Source of the DNA: Thermococcus sp.
GTDB lineage: Archaea; Methanobacteriota_B; Thermococci; Thermococcales; Thermococcaceae
Assembly: GCA_027075325.1 (NCBI GenBank)
Contig: JALTBN010000051.1
Span: 218,845 to 251,193, forward strand
Direction: 5' to 3'
Length of the DNA stretch: 32,349 bases
A program made the position numbers and the translations under genes. The notes beneath the pieces are model-generated. The model made no database searches. It was not told the DNA's origin and saw nothing but the letters and a program-made list of their open reading frames with translations. Positions 1 through 9,213 of this stretch are shown piece by piece; the first letter of the stretch is position 1; each line of letters begins with the position of its first letter.

Positions 1-35
1 CCCCCAATTCGGCGTTCACGAATCCGCCCAGTAAC

Positions 36-45
36 GGTTATAACC
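36..45 (+). promoter_or_regulatory. TATA box of the queD-like gene
   Basis: The TATA-like element GGTTATAACC lies about 26 nt upstream of the GGTGAG ribosome binding site at 66-71. This implies a very short leader before the ATG at 76. The rest of 1-66 holds nothing else I can support. Confidence 0.5.
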
Positions 46-75
46 AGTCCACCCCAAGTTAAGCCGGTGAGAAAG

Positions 76-537
76 ATGGCGTTTAGAATCTCCGAGAGAA
101 AGATAGGCTGGCACAAGGACTTTGACAGCTCACACTTCCTCGCGCTCCCCTACGAGAGCAAGTGCCTCCGCATACACGGGCACACATACAACGTTGACGT
201 CGAGATATGGGGCGAGCTCAACGAGAACGGCATGATATTCGACTTCAACCACCTCAGCAGGCTCATAAAGCTCCTCGACCACAGGATCCTGGTTAGCGAG
301 GACTGGGTCGCTGAGAGGAAGGAAGGGAAGCTCGTCATCGAGAAGAACGGCAAGCGCATAGAGCTCCCGGAGGATGAGGCGGTCGTCCTCGATAAACCAA
401 ACGTCACAGCGGAGTACATAGCCGAGTGGTTCGCCGAGAGGATAGCGGAGAAGGCAGGGAACAATGTGAGGAAGATAAGGGTCAAGGTATGGGAGGACCC
501 GAGGAGCTACGCCGAGGTTACCTTGGAGAGAGCTTAA
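76..537 (+). CDS. queD: 6-pyruvoyl tetrahydropterin synthase / QueD family protein
   Basis: This 153-residue protein belongs to the PTPS/QueD fold family. Members convert 7,8-dihydroneopterin triphosphate either to 6-carboxy-tetrahydropterin (QueD, for archaeosine/queuosine) or to pterin intermediates. The zinc and catalytic signature is visible: H20, then C30 followed by H34-G-H36 (CxxxHGH), with D68-H69 and E140 further on. The catalytic Cys is retained, which favours QueD-type chemistry over the PTPS-III type that carries Glu there. In archaea this would feed archaeosine formation in tRNA; that role is inferred. I chose the ATG at 76 rather than the GTG at 67 because GGTGAG at 66-71 is a well-spaced ribosome binding site for it. 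The stop codon overlaps the end of the convergent gene by a few bases. Confidence 0.85.
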   Translation: MAFRISERKIGWHKDFDSSHFLALPYESKCLRIHGHTYNVDVEIWGELNENGMIFDFNHLSRLIKLLDHRILVSEDWVAERKEGKLVIEKNGKRIELPEDEAVVLDKPNVTAEYIAEWFAERIAEKAGNNVRKIRVKVWEDPRSYAEVTLERA

Positions 538-1106
538 CAGCCTTTAACCTCCTTTTTGAAAGCCGAACCAGCGCTCCCGCACCTCTCGCGGAGGGAATCC
601 AGCCCTCTCTCCGCGGTTTCGGCAAGCCGTTCGAAGTATTCCTCGGCAAAGCTTTCGCTGGCCTCCACCGCAAGCCTGTAGATAACTGTAAGGTAGGACA
701 GCGCGGTCTCGCAGTCCTCGTTCTTCTCGATTTCTGCCATCATGTCAACCAGGTAGCCCACGAAGTTGTGGAGGAGCAGCTCCCACTCCCGCTCGAAGCC
801 GTTCTCGTTGAGCCAGCCCTTGAGCGTGATGAAAGTTTTAACCGCGGGCTTCACAACGGAGTACTCTCCGTACCTGCGGTAGCGTATGAGGAGGTACTGG
901 AAGAGAGAGATCAGGAAGTTCCCGACGACCGAAACCTCAAGCCCGTTCCTCTTTACAAAGTTCTCAAACTCCCCCAGCCCCCGCCCACCGCTCTCGGCGA
1001 AGGCTTTAACCAGCGGTAGGTACTGGCTTGCGTACTGGGAGAAGTCCACCTCATCGAGCCCCTCGATCTCCGGAAGAACGCTTATTATTGCCGTTCTGGC
1101 GTCCAT
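534..1106 (-). CDS. conserved hypothetical protein, all-helical
   Basis: I do not recognise this protein of about 190 residues. It is acidic, has no signal peptide or membrane segment, and reads as mostly alpha-helical. It has several Tyr/Phe-rich helices in the middle and three cysteines in all, two of them (one being the last residue) near the C-terminus. The start is set at the ATG at 1106, which has GGGTGA at 1116-1111 just upstream; a TTG further upstream overlaps that ribosome binding site. It converges on the queD-like gene and is divergent from the PPC-domain gene, with about 55 bp between start codons. Coding status rests on length, the ribosome binding site and codon usage like its neighbours. 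No function can be assigned. Confidence 0.7.
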   Translation of the reverse strand: MDARTAIISVLPEIEGLDEVDFSQYASQYLPLVKAFAESGGRGLGEFENFVKRNGLEVSVVGNFLISLFQYLLIRYRRYGEYSVVKPAVKTFITLKGWLNENGFEREWELLLHNFVGYLVDMMAEIEKNEDCETALSYLTVIYRLAVEASESFAEEYFERLAETAERGLDSLRERCGSAGSAFKKEVKGC

Positions 1107-1161
1107 TCTCTCACCCAAAGGGTTAAATCCACCCCAGTTTATTAGGGTTTAGGTGATAGTG

Positions 1162-1584
1162 ATGAGGTTCTCTAGGGGAAGGAACTTCCTCTTCCGGGTC
1201 CCGGAGGGGGAGGAGCTTTTGAGTTATATAAACGAGTTCGCGGAGAGGAACAACGTTCTTATAGGCACTGCGAGCGCCATCGGCAGTCTGAGGAACCCCA
1301 AGATAGGCTACTTCAATGAGAACGCTGGAAAATACAGGGTGATAAACCTGGAGGGGACGTACGAGCTCGTCTCTCTGAGCGGTAACATAAGCCTGAAGGG
1401 AGACAAACCCTTCGCCCACATACACGTCGCCCTCGGAGATCCAGAGGGGAGGCTCTACGGTGGGCACCTCGTTGAGGGTGAGGTCTTCGTTGCTGAGGTT
1501 TTTATTCAGGAACTTCTTGGAGAACCGCTGGAGCGGAAAAAACAGGATAACAGACTGGTGCTGTGGGACGCTGAGAAAATCTGA
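1162..1584 (+). CDS. PPC/DUF296 domain protein
   Basis: The 140-residue protein matches the PPC (plant and prokaryote conserved, DUF296) domain across its whole length. It has the family's hallmark HxH segment (AHIHVALGDPEGRLYGGHL, near residues 91-109) and a preceding GTASAIGSL stretch. PPC proteins form trimers and occur fused to AT-hooks in plants. Stand-alone archaeal members have no settled biochemical role, although the conserved histidines suggest metal binding. The start is placed at the ATG at 1162 because GGTGAT at 1152-1157 precedes it with ideal spacing; the GTG codons upstream overlap this site. It stands alone, divergent from the hypothetical gene before it and convergent with the DUF998 gene after it. 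Confidence 0.85.
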   Translation: MRFSRGRNFLFRVPEGEELLSYINEFAERNNVLIGTASAIGSLRNPKIGYFNENAGKYRVINLEGTYELVSLSGNISLKGDKPFAHIHVALGDPEGRLYGGHLVEGEVFVAEVFIQELLGEPLERKKQDNRLVLWDAEKI

Positions 1585-1586
1585 GA

Positions 1587-2150
1587 CTATTGACTGGGCT
1601 TGACATTCGGAAGTATGGTATAATGCCAGACCGTTATCGCAATGGCGCCGATGAACTCAGGGATGGCGACCCCTTTGAAGGTTCTCATCGCCCAGAAGGC
1701 GAGAATCCACGCTAGGACGAAGAGAATTAGCGTAAAGTAGAGGATTTTTCTGTCCCCTGCGAGACCCAGCCCCACGCCCGCTATCAGAAGTCCAGAGCCG
1801 GCCGTAATGAAGAAGGCCCAGCTAACGTAGTAGTGGGGTGACGTTCCCTCTGGAAAGATACCTATCAAAGCCAGGAAGATGAAGCCCGCTATGAGAACCC
1901 AGACTCCGGCTTTTTCAACACCGTTTCTGGCCTTTTTGAGGAGTCCCACCGCGTAGTAAATAGCCAGCACGGCAGTGATGACGAGGGGAACGTTTAGAAA
2001 CCAATTATACTGAAGACCGAGCTTTCCGAGGTCGCTTATAGCGTTGTCCGTTAGCCTCCACCAAGAGCGGTTGACGTATATCGCAGTTAGTATCCCGGAG
2101 TAAGCAATTAGGGGTGCAATTAACCCCGCCCAGAACTGTGATCTCTTCAT
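1587..2150 (-). CDS. DUF998 family membrane protein
   Basis: This integral membrane protein has about six hydrophobic helices. Its N-terminal region (helix 1, then NRSWWRLTDNAISDLG) and the following GIFPEGTSPHYYVSWAF motif are typical of DUF998 proteins, whose function is unknown. The predicted start is the ATG at 2150, because GGTGAT (2160-2155) lies four bases before it; two upstream codons (GTG at 2159, ATG at 2156) overlap that site. The gene ends two bases from the convergent PPC gene, so the two share a very compact tail-to-tail junction. Nothing in the neighbourhood suggests a pathway. Confidence 0.8.
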   Translation of the reverse strand: MKRSQFWAGLIAPLIAYSGILTAIYVNRSWWRLTDNAISDLGKLGLQYNWFLNVPLVITAVLAIYYAVGLLKKARNGVEKAGVWVLIAGFIFLALIGIFPEGTSPHYYVSWAFFITAGSGLLIAGVGLGLAGDRKILYFTLILFVLAWILAFWAMRTFKGVAIPEFIGAIAITVWHYTILPNVKPSQ

Positions 2151-2195
2151 GGACATCACCTGTGACTAAAAATTAGCGAGGGAGTATTAAAACGT

Positions 2196-2504
2196 TCACT
2201 TCTCGTAGAAGATCTCGTAGTGCTGGACGTACTTCTCCTTTTCGAGGAGGAAGTCGTCGTCTTCGGGATAGTATTTGGCCAGCTCGGGGTTCTCGCCGGC
2301 GAACTTCTTGATCGACTCCCACGAGTCCCAGATGGTTACAAGGAGGAAGTGGGTCTCGTTTTCCTCGTCCCTTCTCGTGAAGTAGAGCTTCAAAAGCCCA
2401 TCAACGGAGCCGTAGTCGGGAACGGCCCTCTCTATCAAAAAGCGCTCGTAGGCGTCGCCCTTCTCCCTCGGCACCCTGCCGTGCCAGAGCCTCATAATCG
2501 GCAT
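2196..2504 (-). CDS. antibiotic biosynthesis monooxygenase (ABM)-like small protein
   Basis: The 102-residue protein has the length and pattern of the ferredoxin-like ABM fold. It opens with a strand (MRLWHGRVPREKGDAYERFL), has a central LLVTIWDSWESIKKFAG segment, and ends in an aromatic-rich tail (KYVQHYEIFYEK). Many proteins of this fold are small dimeric enzymes or heme/quinone-binding proteins, and many have no known substrate, so I would not go beyond the fold. AGGTGAT immediately upstream of ATG 2504, with an ACC spacer, supports the start. It could share a transcript with the DUF998 gene 37 bp downstream, but nothing links their functions. Confidence 0.7.
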   Translation of the reverse strand: MPIMRLWHGRVPREKGDAYERFLIERAVPDYGSVDGLLKLYFTRRDEENETHFLLVTIWDSWESIKKFAGENPELAKYYPEDDDFLLEKEKYVQHYEIFYEK

Positions 2505-2576
2505 GGTATCACCTCAGAAGGGTTTGTCTCGGAGGGATATTAAGGTTTCCGAAAATCGAAGAAAAGGTGAAAAACT

Positions 2577-3368
2577 TTAGAACACCGAGTTGAGCCTCCC
2601 GCCGTCGACAGGAATCATTGCCCCGTTTATGTAGCTTCCCAGCTCACTCGCGAGGAATGCAACGAGGTAGCCTATCTCCTCAGGCTCGCCGAGCCTTCCA
2701 AGGGGTATCGGCTTCGCGTAATCGGCGAGGGCTTCCTCAATAGTCTTCCCTTCCCTCGCCGCTCTGTCCTTAGCCAGCTGTATCATCCTGTCCGTCCTTA
2801 TTATGCCGGGCATTATGCCGTTCACGGTTATTCCCTTCGGGCCGAGCTCCTTGGCGAGCGTTCTCACGAGGCCGGCCATAGAAATCCTAACCACGTTGCT
2901 TAGGGCTATGTTGGGTATCGGCTCCTTTATCGCAACGCTTGTGGAGTAGACTATCCTGCCGAAGCCCTTCCGCTCCATCGCGGGAACGAGGGCCTTTGTT
3001 AGGTGAACCGCCGGATAAAGAAGGAGTTTTACGGCCCCTTCCCAGTCCTCCATATCCATCTCCATGAAGTAGCCGGGCTTTGGCCCTCCGGTTGAGAAGA
3101 AAAAGATATCCGGCTCGCCGATGTTTTCAAGCTCTCTAACCGTTCTCTCAAGGTCTTCGCGCTTCGTCAGGTCCGCGACGATGTAGTTAACTTCCACATC
3201 GCTCTCGGCCTTTATCCTCTCCCTCGCCTTCTTCAGGTTCTCCTCGCTCCGCGAGAGGAGTATCACATCGGCTCCAGCTTTTGCCAGAACCCTCGCGACG
3301 CCGAAGCCTATGCCCTTGCTTGAGGCGGTTGTAAGGGTTAGCTTCCCGGAGAGATCCATACCGAGCAT
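2577..3368 (-). CDS. short-chain dehydrogenase/reductase, divergent BKR-like subgroup
   Basis: This 263-residue protein has a Rossmann fold with a modified nucleotide motif (T14-A-S-S-K-G-I-G21) and the SDR C-terminal VDGGRL segment. The usual NAG motif is replaced by STGGPKPG, and the YxxxK catalytic pair is absent. By alignment 13 residues after S144, the Tyr position is S157 and the Lys position is R161 (SNVVR). This pattern (GGPxPG plus EPIPN..LSNVVR) matches the beta-ketoacyl-ACP-reductase-like SDR subgroup that lacks the standard tetrad (CDD cd05344, from memory). The substrate is unknown. The start at 3368 is supported by GGTGAT five bases upstream and a TATA-like element near 3400-3408. 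Confidence 0.85.
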   Translation of the reverse strand: MLGMDLSGKLTLTTASSKGIGFGVARVLAKAGADVILLSRSEENLKKARERIKAESDVEVNYIVADLTKREDLERTVRELENIGEPDIFFFSTGGPKPGYFMEMDMEDWEGAVKLLLYPAVHLTKALVPAMERKGFGRIVYSTSVAIKEPIPNIALSNVVRISMAGLVRTLAKELGPKGITVNGIMPGIIRTDRMIQLAKDRAAREGKTIEEALADYAKPIPLGRLGEPEEIGYLVAFLASELGSYINGAMIPVDGGRLNSVF

Positions 3369-3447
3369 TGAAAATCACCAAAAACTGCTTGGTGGCCCTT
3401 CTAAAAATAGTTTACGGTTGTCATTAGAGTCTCAGCGTTTCGACAGA

Positions 3448-3455
3448 TTTATAAA
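3448..3455 (+). promoter_or_regulatory. TATA box giving a leaderless MFS transcript
   Basis: TTTATAAA is centred about 25 bp upstream of the A of ATG 3477. No Shine-Dalgarno sequence lies before that ATG (the preceding bases are C-rich). The expected archaeal TATA-to-start distance puts transcription initiation at or next to the start codon. Confidence 0.6.
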
Positions 3456-3476
3456 CGTCATTTTTAAGCCCCCCAC

Positions 3477-4664
3477 ATGCCCCTCAGCAGCTATCTTGGA
3501 TTCAAGCGCGACGCATACCTTCTCGTGGCCTACTCCTTCTTCGGCTGGTTAGGGGGCAACATAGCATGGTTCGTTCTACCCTTCTATTTCAAGTCCCTTG
3601 GAATGGACTATTCCGAAATCGGAACAATATTCTCCATCTCAACGCTGACACAGGCGGTACTCCTCCTCTTCGCTGGATCTATAACGGTCAAACTCCGATA
3701 TCGCAGATCTCTTCTATTAGCCCTCCTCTTATTCTTAATAGCCAGGGGGCTCCAGGTCACCTCTACCAGGTTTGAAGTGCTATCAGTTGCCTCCGCCCTT
3801 CTTGGGTTTGGAATGGCGCTTGAAGGTCCAGCCCTGATGTCAATCCTGAGCGATGAAGCCAGCGATGAGAACAGACACTACTTATTTTCCCTCAACTCCG
3901 CTATGGGGACCTTCGGAGCCGGATTCGGGATGCTCCTGGGAGGAGTTCTCCCGGGGGTACTTAAGGGGGACCCATATCGAGCGACCCTCCTCATTGCTTT
4001 CTTCTTCATTCCCCTTCAGATCTTCCTCGTTTTCCTCGTGTCGCCGGTAGCGGGAGGAGAAGCAGAGGGAATCGGGTTTTCAAGGGGACTGGCCCTCCGG
4101 ATAGGCAAGTTCTCTCTACCGAGTGCCCTCATCGGGCTGGGGGCAGGGATAATCATTCCTTACATGGGGCTGTGGTTCAACCGGCGCTTTGGGGCAGCAC
4201 TCAGCAGCATCGGCGGGCTCTTCGCCCTGCAGCAGTTCATGATGGGGTTCGGGACTTTCATCCTCCCAGCAATAGCTGACAGACTTGGGAGTGTTAGGAC
4301 GATAGTCGCGTTCAACGGCAGCGCGAGCGGGCTGATAGCAGGGATGCCGTTCCTCCCATCGTTCCAGCTCTCGGCAGTGGTGTACATAATCCGGACGATC
4401 CTCATGAACATTGTGAACCCGATATGGGATGCGTTTATGATGCTCTTCTTTCCAGGAGGGGAGCGTCCAGCGGCACTTGCAATAAGAAACCTATCGTGGA
4501 CACTCACCTTTGGAATCGGGCAGTACATCGGAGGGTATGTATTTGACCGCTCCCTTACGGTGCCCTTCCTGTTGACGGGTGCACTCTATGGCCTATCAAT
4601 GGCAACCTTCTGGCTCCTCTTTGCGGGAGAAGAGCCCGAACGCGGTGAAACTACAAAAGCCTGA
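3477..4664 (+). CDS. major facilitator superfamily transporter
   Basis: This 395-residue polytopic membrane protein has about 12 hydrophobic helices and an MFS layout. After helix 1 come YFKSLGMDYSEIGTIFSISTLTQ and a basic loop KLRYRRS, where the helix 2-3 signature of the family sits. The second half repeats the pattern with RFGAALSSIGGLF and the IADRLGSVRTI loop. A multidrug or sugar efflux role is common for such proteins, but no residue here fixes the substrate. The mRNA is probably leaderless, since the ATG at 3477 lies at the expected initiation point of the TATA box at 3448-3455. The gene converges on the S6e gene with a 36-bp gap. Confidence 0.85.
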   Translation: MPLSSYLGFKRDAYLLVAYSFFGWLGGNIAWFVLPFYFKSLGMDYSEIGTIFSISTLTQAVLLLFAGSITVKLRYRRSLLLALLLFLIARGLQVTSTRFEVLSVASALLGFGMALEGPALMSILSDEASDENRHYLFSLNSAMGTFGAGFGMLLGGVLPGVLKGDPYRATLLIAFFFIPLQIFLVFLVSPVAGGEAEGIGFSRGLALRIGKFSLPSALIGLGAGIIIPYMGLWFNRRFGAALSSIGGLFALQQFMMGFGTFILPAIADRLGSVRTIVAFNGSASGLIAGMPFLPSFQLSAVVYIIRTILMNIVNPIWDAFMMLFFPGGERPAALAIRNLSWTLTFGIGQYIGGYVFDRSLTVPFLLTGALYGLSMATFWLLFAGEEPERGETTKA

Positions 4665-4700
4665 AGAAGAGTGAAAGGGGAAGAGATGGAGGAAAGGCCC

Positions 4701-5078
4701 TCAGAAGACGAGGACCGCGTTGATCTGTACAATGTCCGGGCTGATGGTGTTGCCGCGGACGGTCTTTTTCCTCCTCTCGCCCCTCTCCTTCGGCTTGAAG
4801 CCCGGACCGCGTGAGAGGAGAATCTTAACCCTCCTCGGGCCGTGAACATCCGGCCTCATAGGGAAGCCGTCCCTGTCGGTTCCGCCCTTTATTTTGAGCC
4901 TGGCACCCGCGGGTATCTCCTCGCCGAATATCTCGGAGAGGTTTATCCCAAGCTCACTCACGGGAATCTCGTCTCCGATCCTCTTTCCAACGAGCTTCTC
5001 TGCGGCTTCTCCCTCAATCTCTATCTGCCTGGCGATTCCGTTCCTTGGGTTCGATACAACAACTTTGAACGTAGCCAT
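4701..5078 (-). CDS. rps6e: 30S ribosomal protein S6e
   Basis: The 125-residue protein is the archaeal/eukaryotic S6e ribosomal protein. It has the N-terminal [11 protein letters not shown] segment, the central [29 protein letters not shown] signature, and the [18 protein letters not shown] region that contacts rRNA. It acts in the small ribosomal subunit. The start is placed at ATG 5078, just after a strong GGAGGTGGGAGG ribosome binding site; an in-frame ATG upstream overlaps that site. A TATA-like TTTTTAAA on the minus strand (5156-5149) implies a leader of about 50 nt. It is divergent from the ribose-1,5-bisphosphate isomerase gene, and the two promoters lie within about 145 bp. Confidence 0.97.
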   Translation of the reverse strand: MATFKVVVSNPRNGIARQIEIEGEAAEKLVGKRIGDEIPVSELGINLSEIFGEEIPAGARLKIKGGTDRDGFPMRPDVHGPRRVKILLSRGPGFKPKERGERRKKTVRGNTISPDIVQINAVLVF

Positions 5079-5140
5079 TCCTCCCACCTCCATTCATCAG
5101 CGGGATTCATTGGGCGTGGCCCTTTCCCGGTGGTTGTTGA

Positions 5141-6193
<1,053 letters not shown>

Positions 6194-6210
6194 CCGTAAC
6201 TCCCTCGTCC

Positions 6211-6223
6211 TTTTTGCATTTTT
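6211..6223 (+). terminator. oligo-T terminator after the isomerase gene
   Basis: Two TTTTT runs separated by GCA lie 18-30 bp after the stop codon. Intrinsic archaeal termination occurs at such T-runs without a required hairpin. The convergent xerA gene ends at 6230. Confidence 0.5.
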
Positions 6224-6229
6224 GAAAGG

Positions 6230-7111
6230 TTACCCCCCGTTTTGGATGGTCTCGATGAGCCTTGCCTGCTCCTGCGCCTTCTTTAGGTGCTCCGCGGTTA
6301 CCTTTGTGTAAATCTGTGTTGTTGACAGATTGGAATGGCCGAGGAGTTCCTGAATGGCCCTTATGTCGACACCCCTCTCGAGCATGTGGGTGGCAAAGCT
6401 GTGGCGGAGCATGTGGGGTGTAACCTTCACCCCGGCACGAACCCCGTATTTCCTCAGGAGATACCAAACGGTTCTGGTGGAGAGGTTGTCCTTTCTCTCG
6501 CGCCTTTCCTCGACGATGAGATACTCGCTGTCGTCGTTCCGCGTTGAGAGGTAGGATCGGATTTCATCCAGCAGAACAGTGGAGACCGGCACGATCCTGT
6601 CCTTCGCCCCTTTACCCCCGCGAACAACGATGAAACCTCTGTCAAAGTCAACATCACCTATCTTAAGGTTGCAGAGTTCGCTGACGCGCAAACCGGCACC
6701 GTAAAGGAGGAGAAAGATGAGCCTGTCCCTCTTCCTCGTGGGGGGAATAACCGAGAGTATCCTCCGTACTTCCTCCCTGCTGAGGGCTTTGGGGAGGCTT
6801 TTGGGAACCTTGGGAGGCTTTAGCTTCGCGGCCTCGTCATCTTGACCTTCGAAGCGAAAGTACGACCTGAGGGCCTGCACCACGAGGTTGAGGCTCTTGC
6901 TGGAGTAACCAGATTTTCTGAGCCCCGCGAGAAAGCGGAGGGCGGAGCGGGCGTTTAAACTGCCCCCCCACTTAAGATAGCGTCTCACGTAGTAGGTGTA
7001 CATCCTCACGGTGTGTTCGCTCTTTCCTTCCAGGTCTAGGTAGGTGGCGAACTCCTCGATTGTTCCTTCCACATCTTCGGGAATTTCAGAGACTCCTGCT
7101 CCGGAGGGCAT
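6230..7111 (-). CDS. xerA: tyrosine recombinase XerA
   Basis: This 293-residue tyrosine recombinase has the full catalytic set: R142 (GAGLRVSEL), K167 or K170 (GGKGAKDR), H233-x-x-R236 ([10 protein letters not shown]), H259 (LGHSNL) and nucleophile Y268 (TTQIYTKV). An N-terminal SAM-like core-binding domain covers about residues 15-90. XerA of Pyrococcus resolves chromosome dimers at the archaeal dif site without a partner recombinase. The intact catalytic set, normal length and lack of flanking repeats or integrase-type extensions favour this housekeeping role over a mobile-element integrase. It starts 13 bp after the stop of the TOPRIM protein gene and is probably co-transcribed with it. 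The site before ATG 7111 is weak. Confidence 0.9.
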   Translation of the reverse strand: MPSGAGVSEIPEDVEGTIEEFATYLDLEGKSEHTVRMYTYYVRRYLKWGGSLNARSALRFLAGLRKSGYSSKSLNLVVQALRSYFRFEGQDDEAAKLKPPKVPKSLPKALSREEVRRILSVIPPTRKRDRLIFLLLYGAGLRVSELCNLKIGDVDFDRGFIVVRGGKGAKDRIVPVSTVLLDEIRSYLSTRNDDSEYLIVEERRERKDNLSTRTVWYLLRKYGVRAGVKVTPHMLRHSFATHMLERGVDIRAIQELLGHSNLSTTQIYTKVTAEHLKKAQEQARLIETIQNGG

Positions 7112-7124
7112 TTTCTATCCCGCT

Positions 7125-8018
7125 TCATTCGCCACTGGTGTTTATCTCGGAGAGTATCTTCTTCAGCTCGTCTTCTTCAGGTTCCCCGGAAGTATCCTCA
7201 ACAGGCTCACCGGCCTTCTCAGCGGTGGGAGCCGGCTCTTCCACTTTTCCCATGTCGGAGGCTATTATCATACTTAGGTATACTGTTTTCAGGAGTTCGT
7301 TAACTGCTTCCTCGTCCTCGGCAAAGATGTAGCCCTGGCCCACGACTATCTTCCCGTTGAGGCCGAGCTTCTCCACGGCTATTGCGAGGTACTCCTCCGG
7401 TGGGACCGGCTCCGCCGGGAAGAGTGCCTTCCAGGCATCTTCTATCCTAACAGGCCTCGTTTTCTTCTCTAAGAGCGCCTGGAGGCTCTCGTTCTCCTGT
7501 TTAAGCCTGATGTACTCCCCCCTAAGCTCGTCGTACTTCTTCTGGAGGTCCCCGTGCTCGGCCATTAGGCCCTCGTACTCGTTTGCCAGGTTGTCGTATT
7601 TCCCCTTAATATCAAGGAGCTGCTTCCGGAGCTCCATGTACTCGGGGAGGACGTTAAGGCTCTTAAGGCCCGCCCTCACAAGTGTGTTCTTGAGCTCCTT
7701 CCTGACCAGCTCAACGTCAACGTGCTCAAGGTCGTGGCCGAGGGGCAGTTTCATCCTCTCGATGTGGCCGACCATCTGTCCCAGCTCGTTGAAGAGCTTT
7801 TCCGCAAGCTCCCTTCCGACCCTGTCCGCGTCGGTGGCTATGATCAGAAGGTCAGCCCCCGCGGCGGCGCTCTTCGCTATCTCCACGTTGGTTGTCGGGA
7901 TTATCGCCGAGATCGTGATGTTGTACTCACTTCCGAGTACCAGGCCCTGGAGGGCCTTGCTTACAACTTCCACGTCGCTGGCGCCCTCTACAAGTATTCT
8001 AACGTCCACTATCGTCAT
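7125..8018 (-). CDS. TOPRIM domain protein with coiled coil
   Basis: The 297-residue protein opens with a compact TOPRIM domain. E11 ([11 protein letters not shown]) and D63-x-D65 ([11 protein letters not shown]) match the metal-binding Glu and DxD of topoisomerases, primases and OLD-type nucleases. Residues about 128-186 form a heptad-rich coiled coil ([22 protein letters not shown]). A short folded module follows (about 190-250), then an acidic tail (258-297) rich in E and P. No other catalytic domain is present, so it is not a complete topoisomerase or DnaG. The start at ATG 8018 follows GGGTGA. Its placement directly before xerA suggests a DNA-topology or chromosome-maintenance role; this is inference. 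Archaeal TOPRIM nucleases of unknown role are an alternative. Confidence 0.8.
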   Translation of the reverse strand: MTIVDVRILVEGASDVEVVSKALQGLVLGSEYNITISAIIPTTNVEIAKSAAAGADLLIIATDADRVGRELAEKLFNELGQMVGHIERMKLPLGHDLEHVDVELVRKELKNTLVRAGLKSLNVLPEYMELRKQLLDIKGKYDNLANEYEGLMAEHGDLQKKYDELRGEYIRLKQENESLQALLEKKTRPVRIEDAWKALFPAEPVPPEEYLAIAVEKLGLNGKIVVGQGYIFAEDEEAVNELLKTVYLSMIIASDMGKVEEPAPTAEKAGEPVEDTSGEPEEDELKKILSEINTSGE

Positions 8019-8074
8019 TAGCTTCACCCATCACATGTAGTGGGGGGTTCTTAAAAAGGTTGAGTCGTGGTTAG

Positions 8075-8083
8075 ATTTTTAAA
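8075..8083 (+). promoter_or_regulatory. TATA box of tRNA-Arg
   Basis: An A/T-rich TTTTTAAA element is centred about 26-29 bp upstream of the mature tRNA 5' end at 8109, the normal spacing for an archaeal tRNA promoter. Confidence 0.5.
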
Positions 8084-8108
8084 GCCTGCCCGGTACTACG
8101 TTAGGGAC

Positions 8109-8186
8109 GGGCCGGTGGCCTAGTCAGGACGGGGCGTCGGCCTCCGGAGCCGAAGGTCGCGGGTTCAAATCCCGCCCGGCCCGCCA
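8109..8186 (+). tRNA. tRNA-Arg (anticodon CCG), CCA encoded
   Basis: The 7-bp acceptor stem GGGCCGG pairs with CCGGCCC (8176-8182). Discriminator G8183 and an encoded CCA follow. The anticodon arm is TCGGC-CTCCGGA-GCCGA, so the anticodon is CCG, reading CGG (Arg). The T arm is GCGGG-TTCAAAT-CCCGC. No intron is seen. The 166 bp between this tRNA and the sirtuin stop holds no gene I can support, and no second copy of the tRNA 3' end that would mark an integrated element. Confidence 0.95.
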
Positions 8187-8352
8187 GAAAATTCGCCGAC
8201 AAAAGCTTCTTTGGCGGGGCTTTTGGAGAAACTCCCGTTCTAACGTTTAAACCCTCCCGACAATCCATTCTATCAAAGCTCAAAAAGCCAAAAAAGAAAA
8301 CCCTCCAAACTTCAACCTCAAAGAATCGGATAAAAACTCAAAAACAACAAGC

Positions 8353-9108
8353 CTATTCCCCGACCCTTTTGACCTCGCTGAGAAGCTTTCCCATGACCTC
8401 CCCTGCCCTACCCCGCAGGAAGATGTCGGCTATCGGAGTGATGCCACTCCGCTCGGTATTCACCTCGACAACCTTTCCCCCCCGCTCCTTGACTATGTAT
8501 GGGATGTAAGCGGCAGGATATACGAGGCCGCTCGTTCCAATGACGAGGACTAAATCAGCCTTCTCGGCGATGGAGAAAGCCTCCGCGAGCGCTGTCTGCG
8601 GGAGGGGTTCCCCGAACCATACAACGTCCGGTCTCAGAAGTGAGCCGCACTTTGGGCACCTCGGCAGGTCTCTTTCCTCCAGAAACTCGTCGAGCCGGCC
8701 GCTCTCCTTCAGGTTCTCCGTGTAAGAGCAGGAAGTGCACCTAACGCGGAAGATGTTGCCGTGGAGCTCGATCAGGCCCCTGCTTCCCGCTTCGCGGTGC
8801 AGGTCATCCACATTCTGGGTTATCACTGCCTTCAGGATCCCCATCCTTTCAAGCTCGGCCAGCGCGTAATGGGCGGGGTTGGGCTTTGCCCGGATTATCT
8901 TCCCCATCCTCCATCTGTAGAAGCTCCAGACGAGAGGGGGATCCTTCCTGAAGGCCTCCGGAGTCGCCAGCTCCTCAGCTCGGTAGGTCTTCCAGAGGCC
9001 ATTCTTTCCCCTGAAGGTTGGAACGCCGCTCTCGGCGCTTATCCCCGCACCAGTGAAGGCAATGGCAAACCTAGAGCAAGCCAGGAGTTTTGCGACCTCT
9101 GCGAACAT
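8353..9108 (-). CDS. sirtuin (Sir2/CobB) NAD-dependent protein deacylase
   Basis: The 251-residue Sir2 enzyme removes acyl groups from lysines using NAD, releasing nicotinamide and O-acyl-ADP-ribose. Visible motifs are T19-G-A-G-I-S-A-E-S (NAD binding), TQNVDDLH (97-104), catalytic H116 (ELHGN), zinc cysteines C124, C127, C151 and C154, and [10 protein letters not shown]64-x-x-R67 (FYRWR) matches the pair that binds succinyl/malonyl groups in SIRT5 and CobB, so desuccinylase activity is possible besides deacetylation. In archaea the known target is the chromatin protein Alba; Thermococcales chromatin is mostly histone and TrmBL2, so targets here are open. The start is ATG 9108; an ATG seven codons earlier lies inside the promoter TATA box. 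Confidence 0.93.
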   Translation of the reverse strand: MFAEVAKLLACSRFAIAFTGAGISAESGVPTFRGKNGLWKTYRAEELATPEAFRKDPPLVWSFYRWRMGKIIRAKPNPAHYALAELERMGILKAVITQNVDDLHREAGSRGLIELHGNIFRVRCTSCSYTENLKESGRLDEFLEERDLPRCPKCGSLLRPDVVWFGEPLPQTALAEAFSIAEKADLVLVIGTSGLVYPAAYIPYIVKERGGKVVEVNTERSGITPIADIFLRGRAGEVMGKLLSEVKRVGE

Positions 9109-9128
9109 AATGAATGTACTCAGAGGCA

Positions 9129-9137
9129 TTTAAAAAC
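9129..9137 (-). promoter_or_regulatory. TATA box deciding the sirtuin start (leaderless)
   Basis: On the minus strand GTTTTTAAA is centred about 25 bp upstream of ATG 9108. No Shine-Dalgarno sequence lies between them. The longer reading frame from 9129 would begin within this TATA element, so a leaderless start at 9108 is the better reading. Confidence 0.6.
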
Positions 9138-9213
9138 CCTGCCCGGTTTTGAGGAAAGTTCCCCCTTCGTCCCGAAAAAAATTTGAAGCTCGATTCATTC
9201 TTCCGAGGGAGGG

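Noticed and set aside
8101..8283. Small frame containing AGFEPATFGSGG
   Set aside because: This is the familiar spurious translation of a tRNA gene on the opposite strand; here it covers tRNA-Arg.
8109..8352. tRNA-Arg as an integration site for a mobile element
   Set aside because: I found no second copy of the tRNA 3' end nearby, no integrase of the SSV or pNOB8 type, and no change of composition. The neighbouring recombinase looks like housekeeping XerA.
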